This document shows, one piece after another, positions 27,987 to 41,445 of a stretch of 64,000 bases of DNA. Every line of letters starts with the position of its first letter. Position 1 is the stretch's first letter. Position numbers and translations under genes: made by a program. Under the pieces are notes generated by a model. That model was given only the letters and a program-made list of their open reading frames with translations, did not search any database and was not told the DNA's origin. The stretch is from Methanobacterium_B sp963825335 (GTDB lineage: Archaea > Methanobacteriota > Methanobacteria > Methanobacteriales > Methanobacteriaceae). The stretch is from assembly GCA_963825335.1 (NCBI GenBank), contig CAWGSP010000001.1:124001-188000 (forward strand), written 5' to 3'.

Positions 27987-28076
27987 ATGATAATTACTAT
28001 AGGACCATTATTTATAATAATAGCCATCGTTTTTTTGATAATTGTAGGATTATTAATTTGGAAATGGATAAAATAA
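27987..28076 (+). CDS. Single-helix membrane peptide, 29 aa
   Basis: Almost all Ile/Leu/Val from residue 2 to 24, ending WKWIK, an interfacial aromatic-basic anchor. A TATA-like AT-rich segment lies about 40 bp upstream. The ribosome-binding site is weak. A type I toxin-like or membrane-regulator role is conceivable but unsupported. Confidence 0.4.
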   Translation: MIITIGPLFIIIAIVFLIIVGLLIWKWIK

Positions 28077-28120
28077 GCAGTTCTAAGCTTATTTTTACTA
28101 AAACTTTAGATAAATTAATA

Positions 28121-28246
28121 TTATTTCTTCTTTTGTCTCTGGACTATCCAGATAATTATCAACAAAATAATAATTAAACCAATAAAAAATTCTAATAGTT
28201 GAGTCGTTGTAACTACTGTGGTTGTTGTTGTTACTGTTGATATCAA
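28121..28246 (-). CDS. Single-helix membrane peptide, 41 aa (TTG start)
   Basis: GAAGAGGT precedes a TTG. The first 19 residues are Thr/Val-rich, then comes one membrane helix (about 20-34) and a basic tail (QRQKKK). Likely inserted with the C-terminus inside. Function unknown. Confidence 0.42.
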   Translation of the reverse strand: MISTVTTTTTVVTTTQLLEFFIGLIIILLIIIWIVQRQKKK

Positions 28247-28399
28247 AGTTTACCTCTTCCAAAAAAAATATTATTCTAGATATATTATCAATTTACCAAT
28301 TACTAACTCACATTATTTAAATATTACCAGTCTATTCCAAGCGATTCTTATATTTCATTAAATATTCAGTTATTGCTATCTAATTAGATTTTTGATTAA

Positions 28400-28582
28400 T
28401 TAATCTTTAAGATTCTTTCTTAAATATTCTGCTAAAGCTTGACGTATATGAAAACTCATAGGATTGTAACTCGTATCTGACAGTTCTCTTAATCCTTCTA
28501 TCATCTTGGGTGGTAACTTGATTGTAATTTGTTCCATTCTTTCTTTTGCTTTGGGTCTACCTCTAGTGTTGTTTTCTGACAT
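28400..28582 (-). CDS. Ribbon-helix-helix DNA-binding protein, 60 aa
   Basis: A basic N-terminal arm (RGRPKAKERM) is followed by a strand (EQITIKLP) and two helices (PKMIEGLRELSD, then SFHIRQALAEYLRK), the MetJ/Arc/CopG fold. The start at 28582 has AGTGA upstream; an earlier GTG at 28600 is also in frame. It is divergent from the cas operon, whose promoter lies about 290 bp away, so it could regulate itself or the cas genes. Confidence 0.75.
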   Translation of the reverse strand: MSENNTRGRPKAKERMEQITIKLPPKMIEGLRELSDTSYNPMSFHIRQALAEYLRKNLKD

Positions 28583-28600
28583 GATTTCACTTATAGGCAC

Positions 28601-28861
28601 TTGTATGTTTAAGGGGTGTTTTAAAGTTTTATATTATTTATTGAAGTTTTTTAAATATTTATTGAACTTCGTTAAACGTCTATATAACGATGGAACTGCT
28701 GTAATGTATTGATTATAGCCAAATAAACTTCAAAAACAGAATATAATTAATTTATTGTATTATTTATTATAAAGAACCTTTTTATATTTATTTCATATGC
28801 GATAGAAATTTTATTTTAGATGATACATTATACAAAAATTACTTAATTGTCCATATTAAAT
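28601..28861. other. Intergenic DNA before the cas promoter
   Basis: AT-rich DNA between the divergent RHH gene and the cas operon. Runs such as TTATTTATTATAAAGAACC near 28760 could be promoter elements. No open frame of note and no clear inverted repeat. Confidence 0.4.
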
Positions 28862-28880
28862 ATAAACTTTTATATACTGA
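28862..28880 (+). promoter_or_regulatory. Probable cas operon promoter
   Basis: A TATA-box-like CTTTTATATACTG lies about 45-55 bp before the cas6 ATG. That would leave a 5' leader of about 25 nt containing the GGAAGA ribosome-binding site. Assigned from sequence likeness to archaeal promoters only. Confidence 0.5.
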
Positions 28881-28921
28881 CTAGTAATATTTAGTAACAT
28901 TATACTACTGGTCGGAAGAAT

Positions 28922-29671
28922 ATGAGATTAAAAATAAGTTTAGCCTCAAAAATGATAAATTACAAAATTCCTTTTAATTACAATCATATTTTATCTGCTA
29001 TAATCTATAGGAAAATCGAAGATTTAGAATTGGCAACTAAACTACATTCTTCAAAAGATTTCAAACATTTTACTTTTTCACAGATTTATATTCCACACAG
29101 AAGGATCGCTAAAGATGGGATCATTTCAAAAGATGGAAAAATTGAATTTTACATTTCTTCACCTAATGATCATTTAATTCAAAGTATGGTGGATGGCTAT
29201 CTTGAAAATCAAGAAGTAATCTTTAAAGGAAACAACTTAATGGTTGAAAAAGTTGAACTCCTCAAAAAACCTTCATTTAAACAAAAAATGAAAATGAAAA
29301 CAATGAGTCCAATAATAGTCAGAATCAAAAAGAAATCAAAGGGTAAATTAAAAGTTTGGGACCTAAACCCTGGAGACCTCCAATTTTACATAGGATTACA
29401 GAAAAATCTCATACACAAATATACATCCTTTTACAACAACTATGATGGTGACGAATATGTACAGATAGTTCCGGAATTAGAATCAGTAAAAAGAAAACGG
29501 ATAATAATCAATAAAGATGATTCAGAAACTTACCATAGGGCTTATCATATGAGATTTGAAATAGAAACTGATTCAAGATTAATAGAATTTGCATTCGATT
29601 GTGGATTGGGTGAAAAAAATAGTATGGGCTTCGGGATGGTTGATTTAGATAAAGGTTATATTCAAAGATAA
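28922..29671 (+). CDS. cas6: Cas6 crRNA-processing endoribonuclease, 249 aa
   Basis: A RAMP-fold protein with two ferredoxin-like halves that ends with the Gly-rich loop GLGEKNSMGFGMV typical of Cas6. It cuts the CRISPR transcript within each repeat, leaving the 8-nt 5' tag ATTGAAAT seen at the 3' end of the repeats here. It is the first gene of the eight-gene type I-B operon and is intact. GGAAGA precedes the ATG. Confidence 0.9.
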   Translation: MRLKISLASKMINYKIPFNYNHILSAIIYRKIEDLELATKLHSSKDFKHFTFSQIYIPHRRIAKDGIISKDGKIEFYISSPNDHLIQSMVDGYLENQEVIFKGNNLMVEKVELLKKPSFKQKMKMKTMSPIIVRIKKKSKGKLKVWDLNPGDLQFYIGLQKNLIHKYTSFYNNYDGDEYVQIVPELESVKRKRIIINKDDSETYHRAYHMRFEIETDSRLIEFAFDCGLGEKNSMGFGMVDLDKGYIQR

Positions 29672-29686
29672 ACGCAGGCGATCAAA

Positions 29687-31749
29687 ATGTTGTCAGATCT
29701 TATAAAATTTGGGGAATGGTTAAGTCTTAACAAACAAGATGAATTTGCAAAAAATTTAAATTTAGATGAAGATTATTTATTTTCAATTAAATTTAATCAA
29801 AATTTAGGAAATTTTGAGATTGAGGGAATAAAGCCTGCGAAAGATAAAGTTAATTACTACAATTCCTCAATTTTCAATGATTATTATTATATTACAACAG
29901 ATCAAATGGTAATCAAACCTTCAAATTCTAATTTAGTTGGAATCACCCCATTTATTCTGAAATTAGATCATGATTTCTCAAATGAAGATAAAATAAATAA
30001 ATTTTATAAAAAAATAGAACGATCTAAGAATGCTAATTGTAATAATAAAGAATTTATTGAATTAATAAGTTCAATTTATGCAGATATAAATTCATACTTT
30101 TCGAAAATTCCACTTACACAAATGGAAACAAATAATTTAAAAATATTTTTTGAAAAATTTTCTTTGGATCAAACTGAAAATTTATTAAAAGAATATTATA
30201 ATTGGATTTATGAAAATAAAGAAATAATTGTGGAAAAATTAGTAGATTTCAAAGAAAAAGAAGATTCATCTAAAATTAAAAAGAGTAACTTTTATTTTAT
30301 TTGTTATTTTAATTCTGAATTTGATTTATTTAATGATATATTATATAATTATTCTAAATTTATAAAAAAGAGAAAAGAGGACTTTAAAGAAATTGAAGAT
30401 GCACCTTGTACTTTCTGTAATTCTAAAGGTAATGTATATCCATCCATGGGAGATTTTGTAATTGGTAATGCTACATTTTCCTTTAATTATGATGATCATA
30501 AAGATTCTGCTGTAAAAAATTCAAGGATTAAATTCTGTAAGAAATGTGCTATCTTTGCAATGCTTGCAGAGGACAAATTAATGAAAATTCTGCCAAGTAA
30601 CATATTAATCCTTCCTAAAAAAAAGAACTGATGGTAATTATGGTGAGTTTTTAAGAGAGATGACTAAACAAGATAATTCATCGTTTGAACGGATAAATAA
30701 TGTTTTAAGAACTGTTGATGGTTTTAATTATGATTTTGCTTTGTACAAACATAGAAAACAAGGAAAAGGATACGTGATTGAGAAATATATTGAGAATTAT
30801 ATTAGTTATCTTGCAAGGGTAACAAGTGAAGAAGATAATCATCTGGAAAACATGAGTGAAATATCATTATTCAATACAGAGGGAAAATTTGGTTATCTGT
30901 TGTTTGATGAAACGATAATAATTTCAGATTTATGAACCTTTAGTTATAAAAAATATTTTTGATTTTGAATCAGTTTTCAAACAATTTTTTATTAATATAT
31001 CTGATGATCGGTTTGATTATCCCAAATTATACCATTTTTATCAGATTTATACAAGAGATTTAACAGGAAAAGCAGGTATAGTTGGTAATTTAGTCAATAC
31101 ATTTACCATCTTTTCAAAATATATGCATTCGATATTTAACTTTATTTACGAATTAAATATGGATACAATTGATAAAAATATGTGGAATGAGATTGTATTA
31201 AATTGCATAATCAAAATCCAAAAAAATAAGACCAATTCAAAATATCCGATTTTAAAACGTTTAAATTATTATTTAATGTTAAATAAAGAGATTTTGGGTG
31301 ATAATATGTTAGAAAAAAGTGATATAACTAAATTAAAAACATCAATTAACGAATACGAAAATGATAAACCTGAAATTACTACTGATATTTTGGGTTTAAT
31401 TCAAAAAAATCCGTCCTTAAAATATTATTTGATTGGTAAATTCTTGAAATTAATAGATAGTAGTAAATATAGCAGCGGGAAAAAATCTGCGATATTTGGA
31501 AACTTTGTTACAAATGCTAATAGGAATAATATTAAAAATCTTTTTGTAACTGAGGTTTTACAAAAAAATAATTATTACATACAAAAAATGAACCCAAAAG
31601 GCAAATTAGTATTTAGTTTAATTGAAAATGATTTAAATTCACTTTTTAATGAGGAAAACAGCTTATCATTTGAAGATTATATGCTTTCCATATTTACAGG
31701 ATATTATACTGAAAATATATTAAAAAAAGGCGGTGAATTAAATGAGTGA
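29687..31749 (+). pseudogene. cas8b: cas8b (large Cascade subunit), two frameshifts
   Basis: By position between cas6 and cas7, size (about 685 codons) and the Cys motif CTFCNSKG with CKKC (about residues 243-285), this is the type I-B large subunit (Cas8b/Csh1-like), which recognises the PAM and target. It is broken twice. An A8 run at 30617-30624 shifts the frame before a stop at 30629-30631; with seven As it reads on as RTDGNYGEFLREMTKQD. An extra T near 30926 ends the second part at 30935; removing it restores continuity to 31749. Both breaks are in short homopolymers. It overlaps cas7 by 8 bp. Confidence 0.8.
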
Positions 31750-32691
31750 ATACGTGAATAATTATTATCAAGGTATATATTTAACAGAAACAATAATGGG
31801 GAATCCAAATGGGGATTTTGTGGACAATTCTCCTAGGAATTTCGACGGTAAAGTTTTTACGACAGATAAATGTATAAAATACAATATAAGGAGATATATT
31901 CACGAAACAGTCGAAAATATTGATCAAAAGAAGGATATAGTCTTTTTTTATCCACGTCAATCTGAACAAGTGCAAAAATCTGATGCAAAATATTTAACAA
32001 AAGACACTGTCTTTAAAACTATCTTTGAAAATGATTTTGATAAGTTATTAAAAAATTCTCCGGATGTTAGGATGTTCGGTGGCACTTTCAGCTTTAAAAA
32101 AATTCGAAACAAATTTATGGTCCAATTCAGTTAAGCTATGGAAAAGATATTAATGATGCACAAATCAAACGATTGCAAATAGGGGCTCCTTTTGCTGATG
32201 GAAAAGATGATAAACAAAAAACTACAGGCTCTGAAGCCGTAGTAGATGATGCAATCATTTCATATGACATAACAATTAATCCAAATAACTATCCTGAACT
32301 TTTATCACAAGAAGACTTAAAACTTTTCATGGAATCTTTATGGTATGGAACAAACCTCAGAAAAACGACAAGTAAGAAAACTGACTCTAAATTACTCCTT
32401 TTAATGAAAATCAAGAGTGATAAAGAAGAAAAGAATATTAAAGCATTAAATCTAGGAGAATTGAAAGATTTGATTCAGATTCAAAATAAAAAAGAAAGAA
32501 AGCTACTTAAAAATCCTGAAAAAATTATAAAAATAGATACTACTACTTTAGAAGCCAAGTTGCTTAAATATAAGGATTATATAGAAAAAATAGATATATA
32601 CTACGATGATGATTTAAAAATACAATTGGATAATGAAAAATTTGCTGATATCCAAATTAACTACTTAGAACCAATTTCTCTCTTGAGATAG
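31742..32691 (+). pseudogene. cas7: cas7 (Csh2 backbone subunit), one frameshift
   Basis: The start (YYQGIYLTETIMGNPNGDF) and the later RMFGGTFS are typical of Csh2-type Cas7, the subunit that coats the crRNA in Cascade. The first frame ends at 32134. The continuation (IYGPIQLSYGKDINDAQIKR) begins in another frame near 32110 and runs to 32691. One missing A in the AAA before TTTATGG would restore a protein of about 316 residues. A real lesion would disable Cascade assembly. Confidence 0.85.
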
Positions 32692-32699
32692 TGATAATT

Positions 32700-33545
32700 A
32701 TGGATAATAATATAATCGAAATGGATATATGGGGCAATTTTGGTTGCTTCACAAAACCATTTTCTAATACTGGGGGACTATTGACTTATTTGATTCCCCC
32801 AAAAACTGTATTAATTGGAATGGTTGGAGCTGTTTTAGGATACAAATTTGATGATTTCGTTGAACTTGAAAATAAAAGAGTCTACAAAATAGAAGAATTA
32901 TATGATATTAAGATTTCAATTCAATCATTGTTTGATTTAAAAGTAAAAAGAGTAATCTTTAATTCACATTATGGTAATAATAAGGAAAGTATGTTGAATG
33001 TTAAACAAGATTTACTTATTAATCCTAAGTATAGGTTGTATTTCAGCTTTCCCAAACATTTGGAAAATCAAGGAATAGAATTTATTAATAGACTAAAAAA
33101 CCATTCAACGGTATATAATTTATATATGGGAAGAAATGAATTTCCAGTTAATTATGAATTTAAAGGTTATTTTAAAAATGTTGATTCTGTTTCTTTAAAT
33201 TCAAAAAACTCGAAGGAGTTTTTTAAAGAGAAACAAAAGATTTATGGTATTTTAAACAAAAACATTGTTGTTAATCCAAAATTAAAGAAAACTAAAGAAA
33301 GAAAACTTTCGCTTTTCAATAGGAATATTAAAGAAGAAATTAGAATTTTGGCAAGTCATTTTGAATATTTAATAAATGAATACCCCGTAAAGCGATACAA
33401 TTTTACCCAATTTGAATATATGCCCCTCTCTTTTTATTCAATGGGTGAAAAAGAGGATTGTTATTTTGATAATTTTGAATTAAAAGATAAAAATAACCTA
33501 AAACTTTATAATATAGGTGAAAACAAATGGATATCTTTGATTTAA
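32700..33545 (+). CDS. cas5: Cas5 Cascade subunit, 281 aa
   Basis: An N-terminal RAMP-type region carries WGNFGCFTKPFSNTGG and PPKTVLIGMVGAVLGY, the characteristic opening of type I-B Cas5. It binds the 5' tag of the crRNA. I prefer ATG 32700 because GTGAT precedes it; a GTG at 32691 is also possible. The gene is intact and overlaps cas3 by 19 bp, so translation is probably coupled. Confidence 0.88.
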   Translation: MDNNIIEMDIWGNFGCFTKPFSNTGGLLTYLIPPKTVLIGMVGAVLGYKFDDFVELENKRVYKIEELYDIKISIQSLFDLKVKRVIFNSHYGNNKESMLNVKQDLLINPKYRLYFSFPKHLENQGIEFINRLKNHSTVYNLYMGRNEFPVNYEFKGYFKNVDSVSLNSKNSKEFFKEKQKIYGILNKNIVVNPKLKKTKERKLSLFNRNIKEEIRILASHFEYLINEYPVKRYNFTQFEYMPLSFYSMGEKEDCYFDNFELKDKNNLKLYNIGENKWISLI

Positions 33546-36364
33546 AATATGATCAAATTGAATCTACATTTAAAATTGATAATGATGTCCTATTAATCTG
33601 GGGCCATCCAGGAGAACCATTACATGAACATATAATCAAAACTAATATTTTGTTCACCAATTTGATCAATCCAAATGAAATCAAAAAATTTTATGAGCAT
33701 TTCCAAATGCAAGGCTATCTAAACATTGGATATGATGTTTTTATTGAGATACTGTATAAAATTGTTGATTTCCACGATTCTGCCAAAATATCATTTAATT
33801 TTCAATTTAATAAGTTAGGAAATGAAGATATTTTAAATATTCTAAAAAATCATAATTTAGATGAGTATATAGATTTAATTGAAATAAATCATTCTTATTT
33901 AAGTTCTTTGTTATATACTTCTTTTTTAATGGATAAATTGGACTTAAAAACCAATATTATAACTTTATTATTTTCTTATATTATTTACGGACATCATACT
34001 TCGATAAAAGATATTTTTAAACAAGAAAGATTTGTTTGGGATGATACGGAAACTTCTACAGATTCCTTTTATCTGTTTTCAAAATATTATTTTGATCAAG
34101 ATATCGCAGAAATAAATTTGAGCAGTTATAAAGATTTTCAGAGAAGTTTATATGAATTTTTGAAACGTTATCAAGATCCTGTGATTTCATTTTTTTATTC
34201 TTATATTTATTCTCTACTAGTAACTTCGGATGTAATTGCAAGTTCATATGCAGATGATACTATTAGCTCAGTGGAAAAATATTCAAAAAAATGGAATAAT
34301 AGGATAACTAAATCGATGGAAGATTTAATGAAACAAAATTTTTATGATTTTGATTATAATCAGAAATATGAAAATATTTCATTTAAAGGAGTATCTAAAG
34401 AAGAAATTGGATCATCATCAAATATAAACGATTTAAGGACATATATGCTGAAAGAAGCATCTTTAAATTTGAGAAATTCATTAAAATCTTCACCAGAACA
34501 GAGGATATTTTATCTTAATATGCCAACTGGAGGTGGAAAAACAAATGTTTCCATGAAATTGGCTTTAGATATATTAGAAAACACTGATATAAATCGTATA
34601 ATCTATGCAATGCCATTCATAAATATAATAGAACAAAATTATGATGTGATAAAAAATAATTTTGGCTTAGATGAAGATAGTGGTGAAATTAGGAAAATAT
34701 ACTCTGCTTCTGAAACCATATTTTCAGATGTTGCTAGCTCTTACAAATCTGAGATAATTATGAAAGATAGTTTTTTTGATTATCCAGTTATTTGCACGAC
34801 TTTTGTAAGTTTATTTAATGCTTTAATACAAAATAAAAAGAAATATAAATATTCTCTTGCATCTTTGACCAATTCTGTTATCATTTTGGATGAAATTCAA
34901 TCTCTACCATTAAAAAACTGGACCAGTTTATATTATTTGATTAATGAATCAGCAAAAAATTATAATATTTATTTTATTATTATGAGTGCTACTCTACCAA
35001 AATTTGATGAATTAAAACTTAATAGTGAGATTAAATTCGATTATACAAATGTTCATTTAATTAATGAACCAGTAAAATATTTTTCACATCCGCTATTTGA
35101 TAGAACTCATATTGATACTGCTATTACTCAATTAGAACTTAACTTAGATGATGTATCAGAAATATCTGAATATTTTAATATTATTTTAAATAAAAACTTT
35201 CAAAAAGGTTATTTTAAAGGTTTAATAGTTTTAAATACTATACTGGCATCTAAATGGGTATATAAATGCTTGATTAAATTAAAAGAAGAATATAATTTTG
35301 AAATTGATTTATTGAATTCTAGTATAATCCCTTCAGAAAAGAAAAAAATAATTCATAAAATCAATAATATGAATATCGATTCTTTTAAATACATTTTAGT
35401 AAGTACACAGAGTGTTGAAGCGGGTGTAGATGTAAGTTTTGATTTTGTTGTAAGAGATTTTGCAACTTTAGATTCAATTGAACAAATCAGGGGTCGTTGT
35501 AACAGAAGTAGAGAGTTAAATAAACGTTTTAAAAATGAAAATAAAAAAGGTAATGTGAATTTAATTAATTTAAAACGAAAAAACAGATTTGATCACGAAC
35601 TAATTTACGATAAAGAAGAATTAGAAACTAAAATAGTGGAGACACGAAAATTATTTGAAAATAATAAAGATTACAAATATAATAATGTTTTAGATTATTA
35701 TAATTCTGTTTCACAGAATATTAATCTAATTCAAGACGCAAATGAAAAAAACTTTGTTTTTATGGATAGAAATAATATCGAATCATGGAACAAATTAAAA
35801 TATACTGACCTACGTGATAATCATTATGGAATACATATTATTCCACATAATAATAATCAAAGTTCTTTTTTTGTTGCAACTAAGATGGATATTTACGTTA
35901 ATAGCAAATTAATTCTAAATAAAACAATAGAATTTATGGATATCGAACAGTTAAATGAAGTTTATAAAAATAATCCTAATAATTTTATTTTCTCATTAAA
36001 TGAAATAAATTTTTTAAAACGTTATGGATCATATTACGGGTCTAGAATAATTAAAGATAATTCTATTGATGGATCTGAATTAATAAATTGTTTTTGTAAA
36101 GAGATACAACAATTTAAAAAGAATTTTGGTGCTAAAAAAATAGTTCAAAAGGAATTTTCATCAATATTATATAAATTCATATTTCAAGTTACAAGAAATG
36201 ATCTTGAAAAATTAGTAACAGTCCAAAATTTACATAAAATCGGTTATTTTTATATTATTCCCAAAGATAAAATCGGTGATTGTGATGAAAAAATTTATTC
36301 CATGAAAACTGGGTTTAACTTCGATTTTATAAAGTTATATGAAGAAAACGAGAATTTTATATAA
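33527..36364 (+). CDS. cas3: Cas3 HD nuclease-helicase, 945 aa
   Basis: An N-terminal HD nuclease domain (HEHIIKTN at about 33-40, HD in DFHDSAK at 83-84, GHH further on) is followed by an SF2 helicase. The helicase has Walker A MPTGGGKT near 330, DEIQ near 454, MSATLP, and motif VI EQIRGRCNRS. Cas3 degrades DNA that Cascade has bound. GGTGA before the ATG supports the start. The gene is intact although its Cascade partners cas7 and cas8b are frameshifted. Confidence 0.93.
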   Translation: MDIFDLKYDQIESTFKIDNDVLLIWGHPGEPLHEHIIKTNILFTNLINPNEIKKFYEHFQMQGYLNIGYDVFIEILYKIVDFHDSAKISFNFQFNKLGNEDILNILKNHNLDEYIDLIEINHSYLSSLLYTSFLMDKLDLKTNIITLLFSYIIYGHHTSIKDIFKQERFVWDDTETSTDSFYLFSKYYFDQDIAEINLSSYKDFQRSLYEFLKRYQDPVISFFYSYIYSLLVTSDVIASSYADDTISSVEKYSKKWNNRITKSMEDLMKQNFYDFDYNQKYENISFKGVSKEEIGSSSNINDLRTYMLKEASLNLRNSLKSSPEQRIFYLNMPTGGGKTNVSMKLALDILENTDINRIIYAMPFINIIEQNYDVIKNNFGLDEDSGEIRKIYSASETIFSDVASSYKSEIIMKDSFFDYPVICTTFVSLFNALIQNKKKYKYSLASLTNSVIILDEIQSLPLKNWTSLYYLINESAKNYNIYFIIMSATLPKFDELKLNSEIKFDYTNVHLINEPVKYFSHPLFDRTHIDTAITQLELNLDDVSEISEYFNIILNKNFQKGYFKGLIVLNTILASKWVYKCLIKLKEEYNFEIDLLNSSIIPSEKKKIIHKINNMNIDSFKYILVSTQSVEAGVDVSFDFVVRDFATLDSIEQIRGRCNRSRELNKRFKNENKKGNVNLINLKRKNRFDHELIYDKEELETKIVETRKLFENNKDYKYNNVLDYYNSVSQNINLIQDANEKNFVFMDRNNIESWNKLKYTDLRDNHYGIHIIPHNNNQSSFFVATKMDIYVNSKLILNKTIEFMDIEQLNEVYKNNPNNFIFSLNEINFLKRYGSYYGSRIIKDNSIDGSELINCFCKEIQQFKKNFGAKKIVQKEFSSILYKFIFQVTRNDLEKLVTVQNLHKIGYFYIIPKDKIGDCDEKIYSMKTGFNFDFIKLYEENENFI

Positions 36365-36478
36365 AATTTTTATTTCATTATAATTATTGTTCATTTAAAT
36401 TAAATTTGCTATCATACAAGAAATTAGAATAACAGTAATAAGATCTATAAAAAGTTGAATATCTAAGAGTTGAATTAT

Positions 36479-36997
36479 ATGATATCAAACTCTGAAAAAC
36501 ATCTACATATCATAGGAACCCAGATTAATTATTATTTTATATGTAAAACTAAGTTGTGGCTTTTTTCTCATCATATTCAGATGGAACAGGAGTCTGAAAC
36601 TGTTTCACTTGGGAAGATTTTGCATCAAAAGACCTATAAGGATGAGAAAAAGGATTTTGTAATCGATAATGTTATTAATGTGGATTTCATTAAAAAAGGA
36701 GATGTTTTGGAGATTCATGAGGTTAAAAAGACTTCTAAAATGGAGAATGCGCATAAATATCAGCTTTTGTTTTACTTATATTATTTAAAACGTGAAAAAG
36801 GTATTGAAAATATTATGGGTGTAATAAATTATCCTAAAATAAGAAAAAAAGAAGTATTAATTTTGGAAAAATGTCATGAAGAGGAATTATATCGTATTAT
36901 TATGGATATGGAAGACATAATTAGTACTGATTTTCCAAATCCTGAAAAAAAGAAGATTTGTCTAAAATGTGCTTATTATGAGTTCTGTTGGGTGTGA
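36479..36997 (+). CDS. cas4: Cas4 Fe-S nuclease, 172 aa
   Basis: A RecB-family nuclease with an N-terminal Cys (FICKTKLW), the catalytic run GDVLEIHEVKK and a C-terminal Cys cluster (CLKCAYYEFC) for a 4Fe-4S centre. Cas4 trims prespacers and helps choose the PAM during adaptation. ATG 36479 is preferred over TTG 36470. A 114-bp gap separates it from cas3, so cas4-cas1-cas2 may have their own promoter. Confidence 0.9.
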   Translation: MISNSEKHLHIIGTQINYYFICKTKLWLFSHHIQMEQESETVSLGKILHQKTYKDEKKDFVIDNVINVDFIKKGDVLEIHEVKKTSKMENAHKYQLLFYLYYLKREKGIENIMGVINYPKIRKKEVLILEKCHEEELYRIIMDMEDIISTDFPNPEKKKICLKCAYYEFCWV

Positions 36998-37002
36998 TAT
37001 GC

Positions 37003-37971
37003 ATGGCAAAGAAGAATTATTATTTGATGTCTGATGGAATTTTAAAGAGGAAAGAAAATACTGTTTATTTTGTGAATAAAGATGGTAAACGACCCATACC
37101 CATCAATAGTATTTATGCGATCTATTCATATGGTGCATTGACTTTCACTTCTCAGACAGTTCATCTCTTAGCAAAAGAGGGTATTCCAATCCATTTTTTC
37201 AATTATTATGGTTTTTACGATGGTAGTTTTTATCCTAGAGAAACGTTGTTATCTGGTGATCTGATTATTAAACAAGCTGAACATTATTTAAACTTTGAAA
37301 AGAGGATAGATTTAGCTAAACGTTTTGTTGAAGGTTCTGCAAGGAATATGTCGAAGGTTTTATCATATTATCACATTGAAAATCAAATTAAAGTAATTTT
37401 GGAGGATCTTGAAAGTTGCAAAACCATAACAGAAGTTATGAATGTTGAAGGTCGCATGCGTGCCGATTACTACTCCGGAATGGATAAAATATTACCCAAA
37501 GGATTTAAAATGGAAAAAAGAATGAAAAGACCTCCAAAAAACATGATTAATGCCCTTATAAGTTTTGGCAATTCTCTTGTTTATTCAACTGTTCTTTCAG
37601 AGATATATAATACACAATTAAATCCAACTATATCTTATCTTCATGAACCTTTTGAGCGTCGTTATTCGCTTGCTCTTGATTTGAGTGAGATATTTAAACC
37701 TGTACTTGTTGATAGGTTAATATTCTATCTTATTAATAAGAGAATGTTAGATGAAGACGATTTTGAGAAAGATTTAGATTATTGTATCCTTAATGATAAA
37801 GGGCGTAAAATCTTTGTCAAGGAATATGATGAACGGCTTAAAAAGACTATAAAACATAGAGAACTTAACAGGAAGGTTTCTTATAGGCGTCTCATCCGAC
37901 TTGAAGCTTATAAACTTACAAAACATCTCATGGGTTCTAAAGAGTACAAACCATTTGTTATATGGTGGTGA
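37003..37971 (+). CDS. cas1: Cas1 integrase (type I-B), 322 aa
   Basis: The N-terminal beta domain (MSDGILKRKENTVYFV) and the helical catalytic domain with INALISFGNSLVY, YLHEPFERRYSLALDLSE and the C-terminal YRRLIRLEAYK are standard for Cas1. The Glu, His and Asp metal ligands are present. It integrates new spacers with Cas2. I chose ATG 37003, as the TTG at 36988 lies inside the cas4 end. It is intact. Confidence 0.93.
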   Translation: MAKKNYYLMSDGILKRKENTVYFVNKDGKRPIPINSIYAIYSYGALTFTSQTVHLLAKEGIPIHFFNYYGFYDGSFYPRETLLSGDLIIKQAEHYLNFEKRIDLAKRFVEGSARNMSKVLSYYHIENQIKVILEDLESCKTITEVMNVEGRMRADYYSGMDKILPKGFKMEKRMKRPPKNMINALISFGNSLVYSTVLSEIYNTQLNPTISYLHEPFERRYSLALDLSEIFKPVLVDRLIFYLINKRMLDEDDFEKDLDYCILNDKGRKIFVKEYDERLKKTIKHRELNRKVSYRRLIRLEAYKLTKHLMGSKEYKPFVIWW

Positions 37972-37972
37972 A

Positions 37973-38236
37973 ATGTATTTGATAATTGTTTACGATATTA
38001 AAGTTGAAAGAGTGAATAAAGTCAAAGGATTCTTGAGAACTCATCTTCATTGGATTCAAAATTCTGTATTTGAAGGTGAATCTACAGTTAGCGCATTTGA
38101 AGAAATAAAATCCGGTTTAAATGATATAATAAATAAAAAAGAGGATTCAGTGATAATATACACTTTTCAAACCGATAAAGCATTCAAAAGAAAGATTATT
38201 GGAATAGAGAAAGCGCCCATTAATGGAATACTTTAA
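37973..38236 (+). CDS. cas2: Cas2 adaptation protein, 87 aa
   Basis: A ferredoxin-fold protein with the conserved start YLIIVYDI, the HLHWIQNSVFEGE strand and the C-terminal SVIIYTFQ strand. It forms the dimeric core of the Cas1-Cas2 integrase. The ATG lies 1 bp after the cas1 stop, with GGTG inside the cas1 end. It is followed by the CRISPR leader. Confidence 0.93.
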   Translation: MYLIIVYDIKVERVNKVKGFLRTHLHWIQNSVFEGESTVSAFEEIKSGLNDIINKKEDSVIIYTFQTDKAFKRKIIGIEKAPINGIL

Positions 38237-41062
<2,826 letters not shown>

Positions 41063-41445
41063 TTAAAACATGAATAAATATTTTCGTTAATATGAAAAGT
41101 TTTATTCATACTAATTTTCAAACCATATGACAATGGTTTTATGTTAATGTAGATTTGAAGTAACTCATTACAACATTGTTCATTAACTATTCCAATTAGA
41201 ACAGTTTAAATCTCCCAAAAATTAAATATAAAAACCAATAAAATAACTTAGATAAAAAAGTATCAATGAATGATTAAATAGACCAAAATTAAGCTTAGAA
41301 ATCACTAAAATAATATTACAATTGATAAATATTTTAATGTATAAAAAAAACATGAAATGATAAAAAAATTAATATAAGTAATAAACTTATTATAAATATT
41401 AATATACAAAAATTTCATGGAGGATATTTATGGGTTAGAATAAGT
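41063..41445. other. AT-rich DNA after the CRISPR array
   Basis: Nothing gene-like is seen in either strand beyond very short frames. The region ends at the relic of a NikR-like gene, whose GGAGG-like start signal lies near 41418-41424. Confidence 0.4.

Noticed and set aside
30617..30624. Programmed frameshift in cas8b at the A8 run
   Set aside because: The needed shift is +1 relative to the upstream frame, not the usual -1 slip on A runs, and a second break near 30926 has no slippery site. An indel or sequencing error is simpler.
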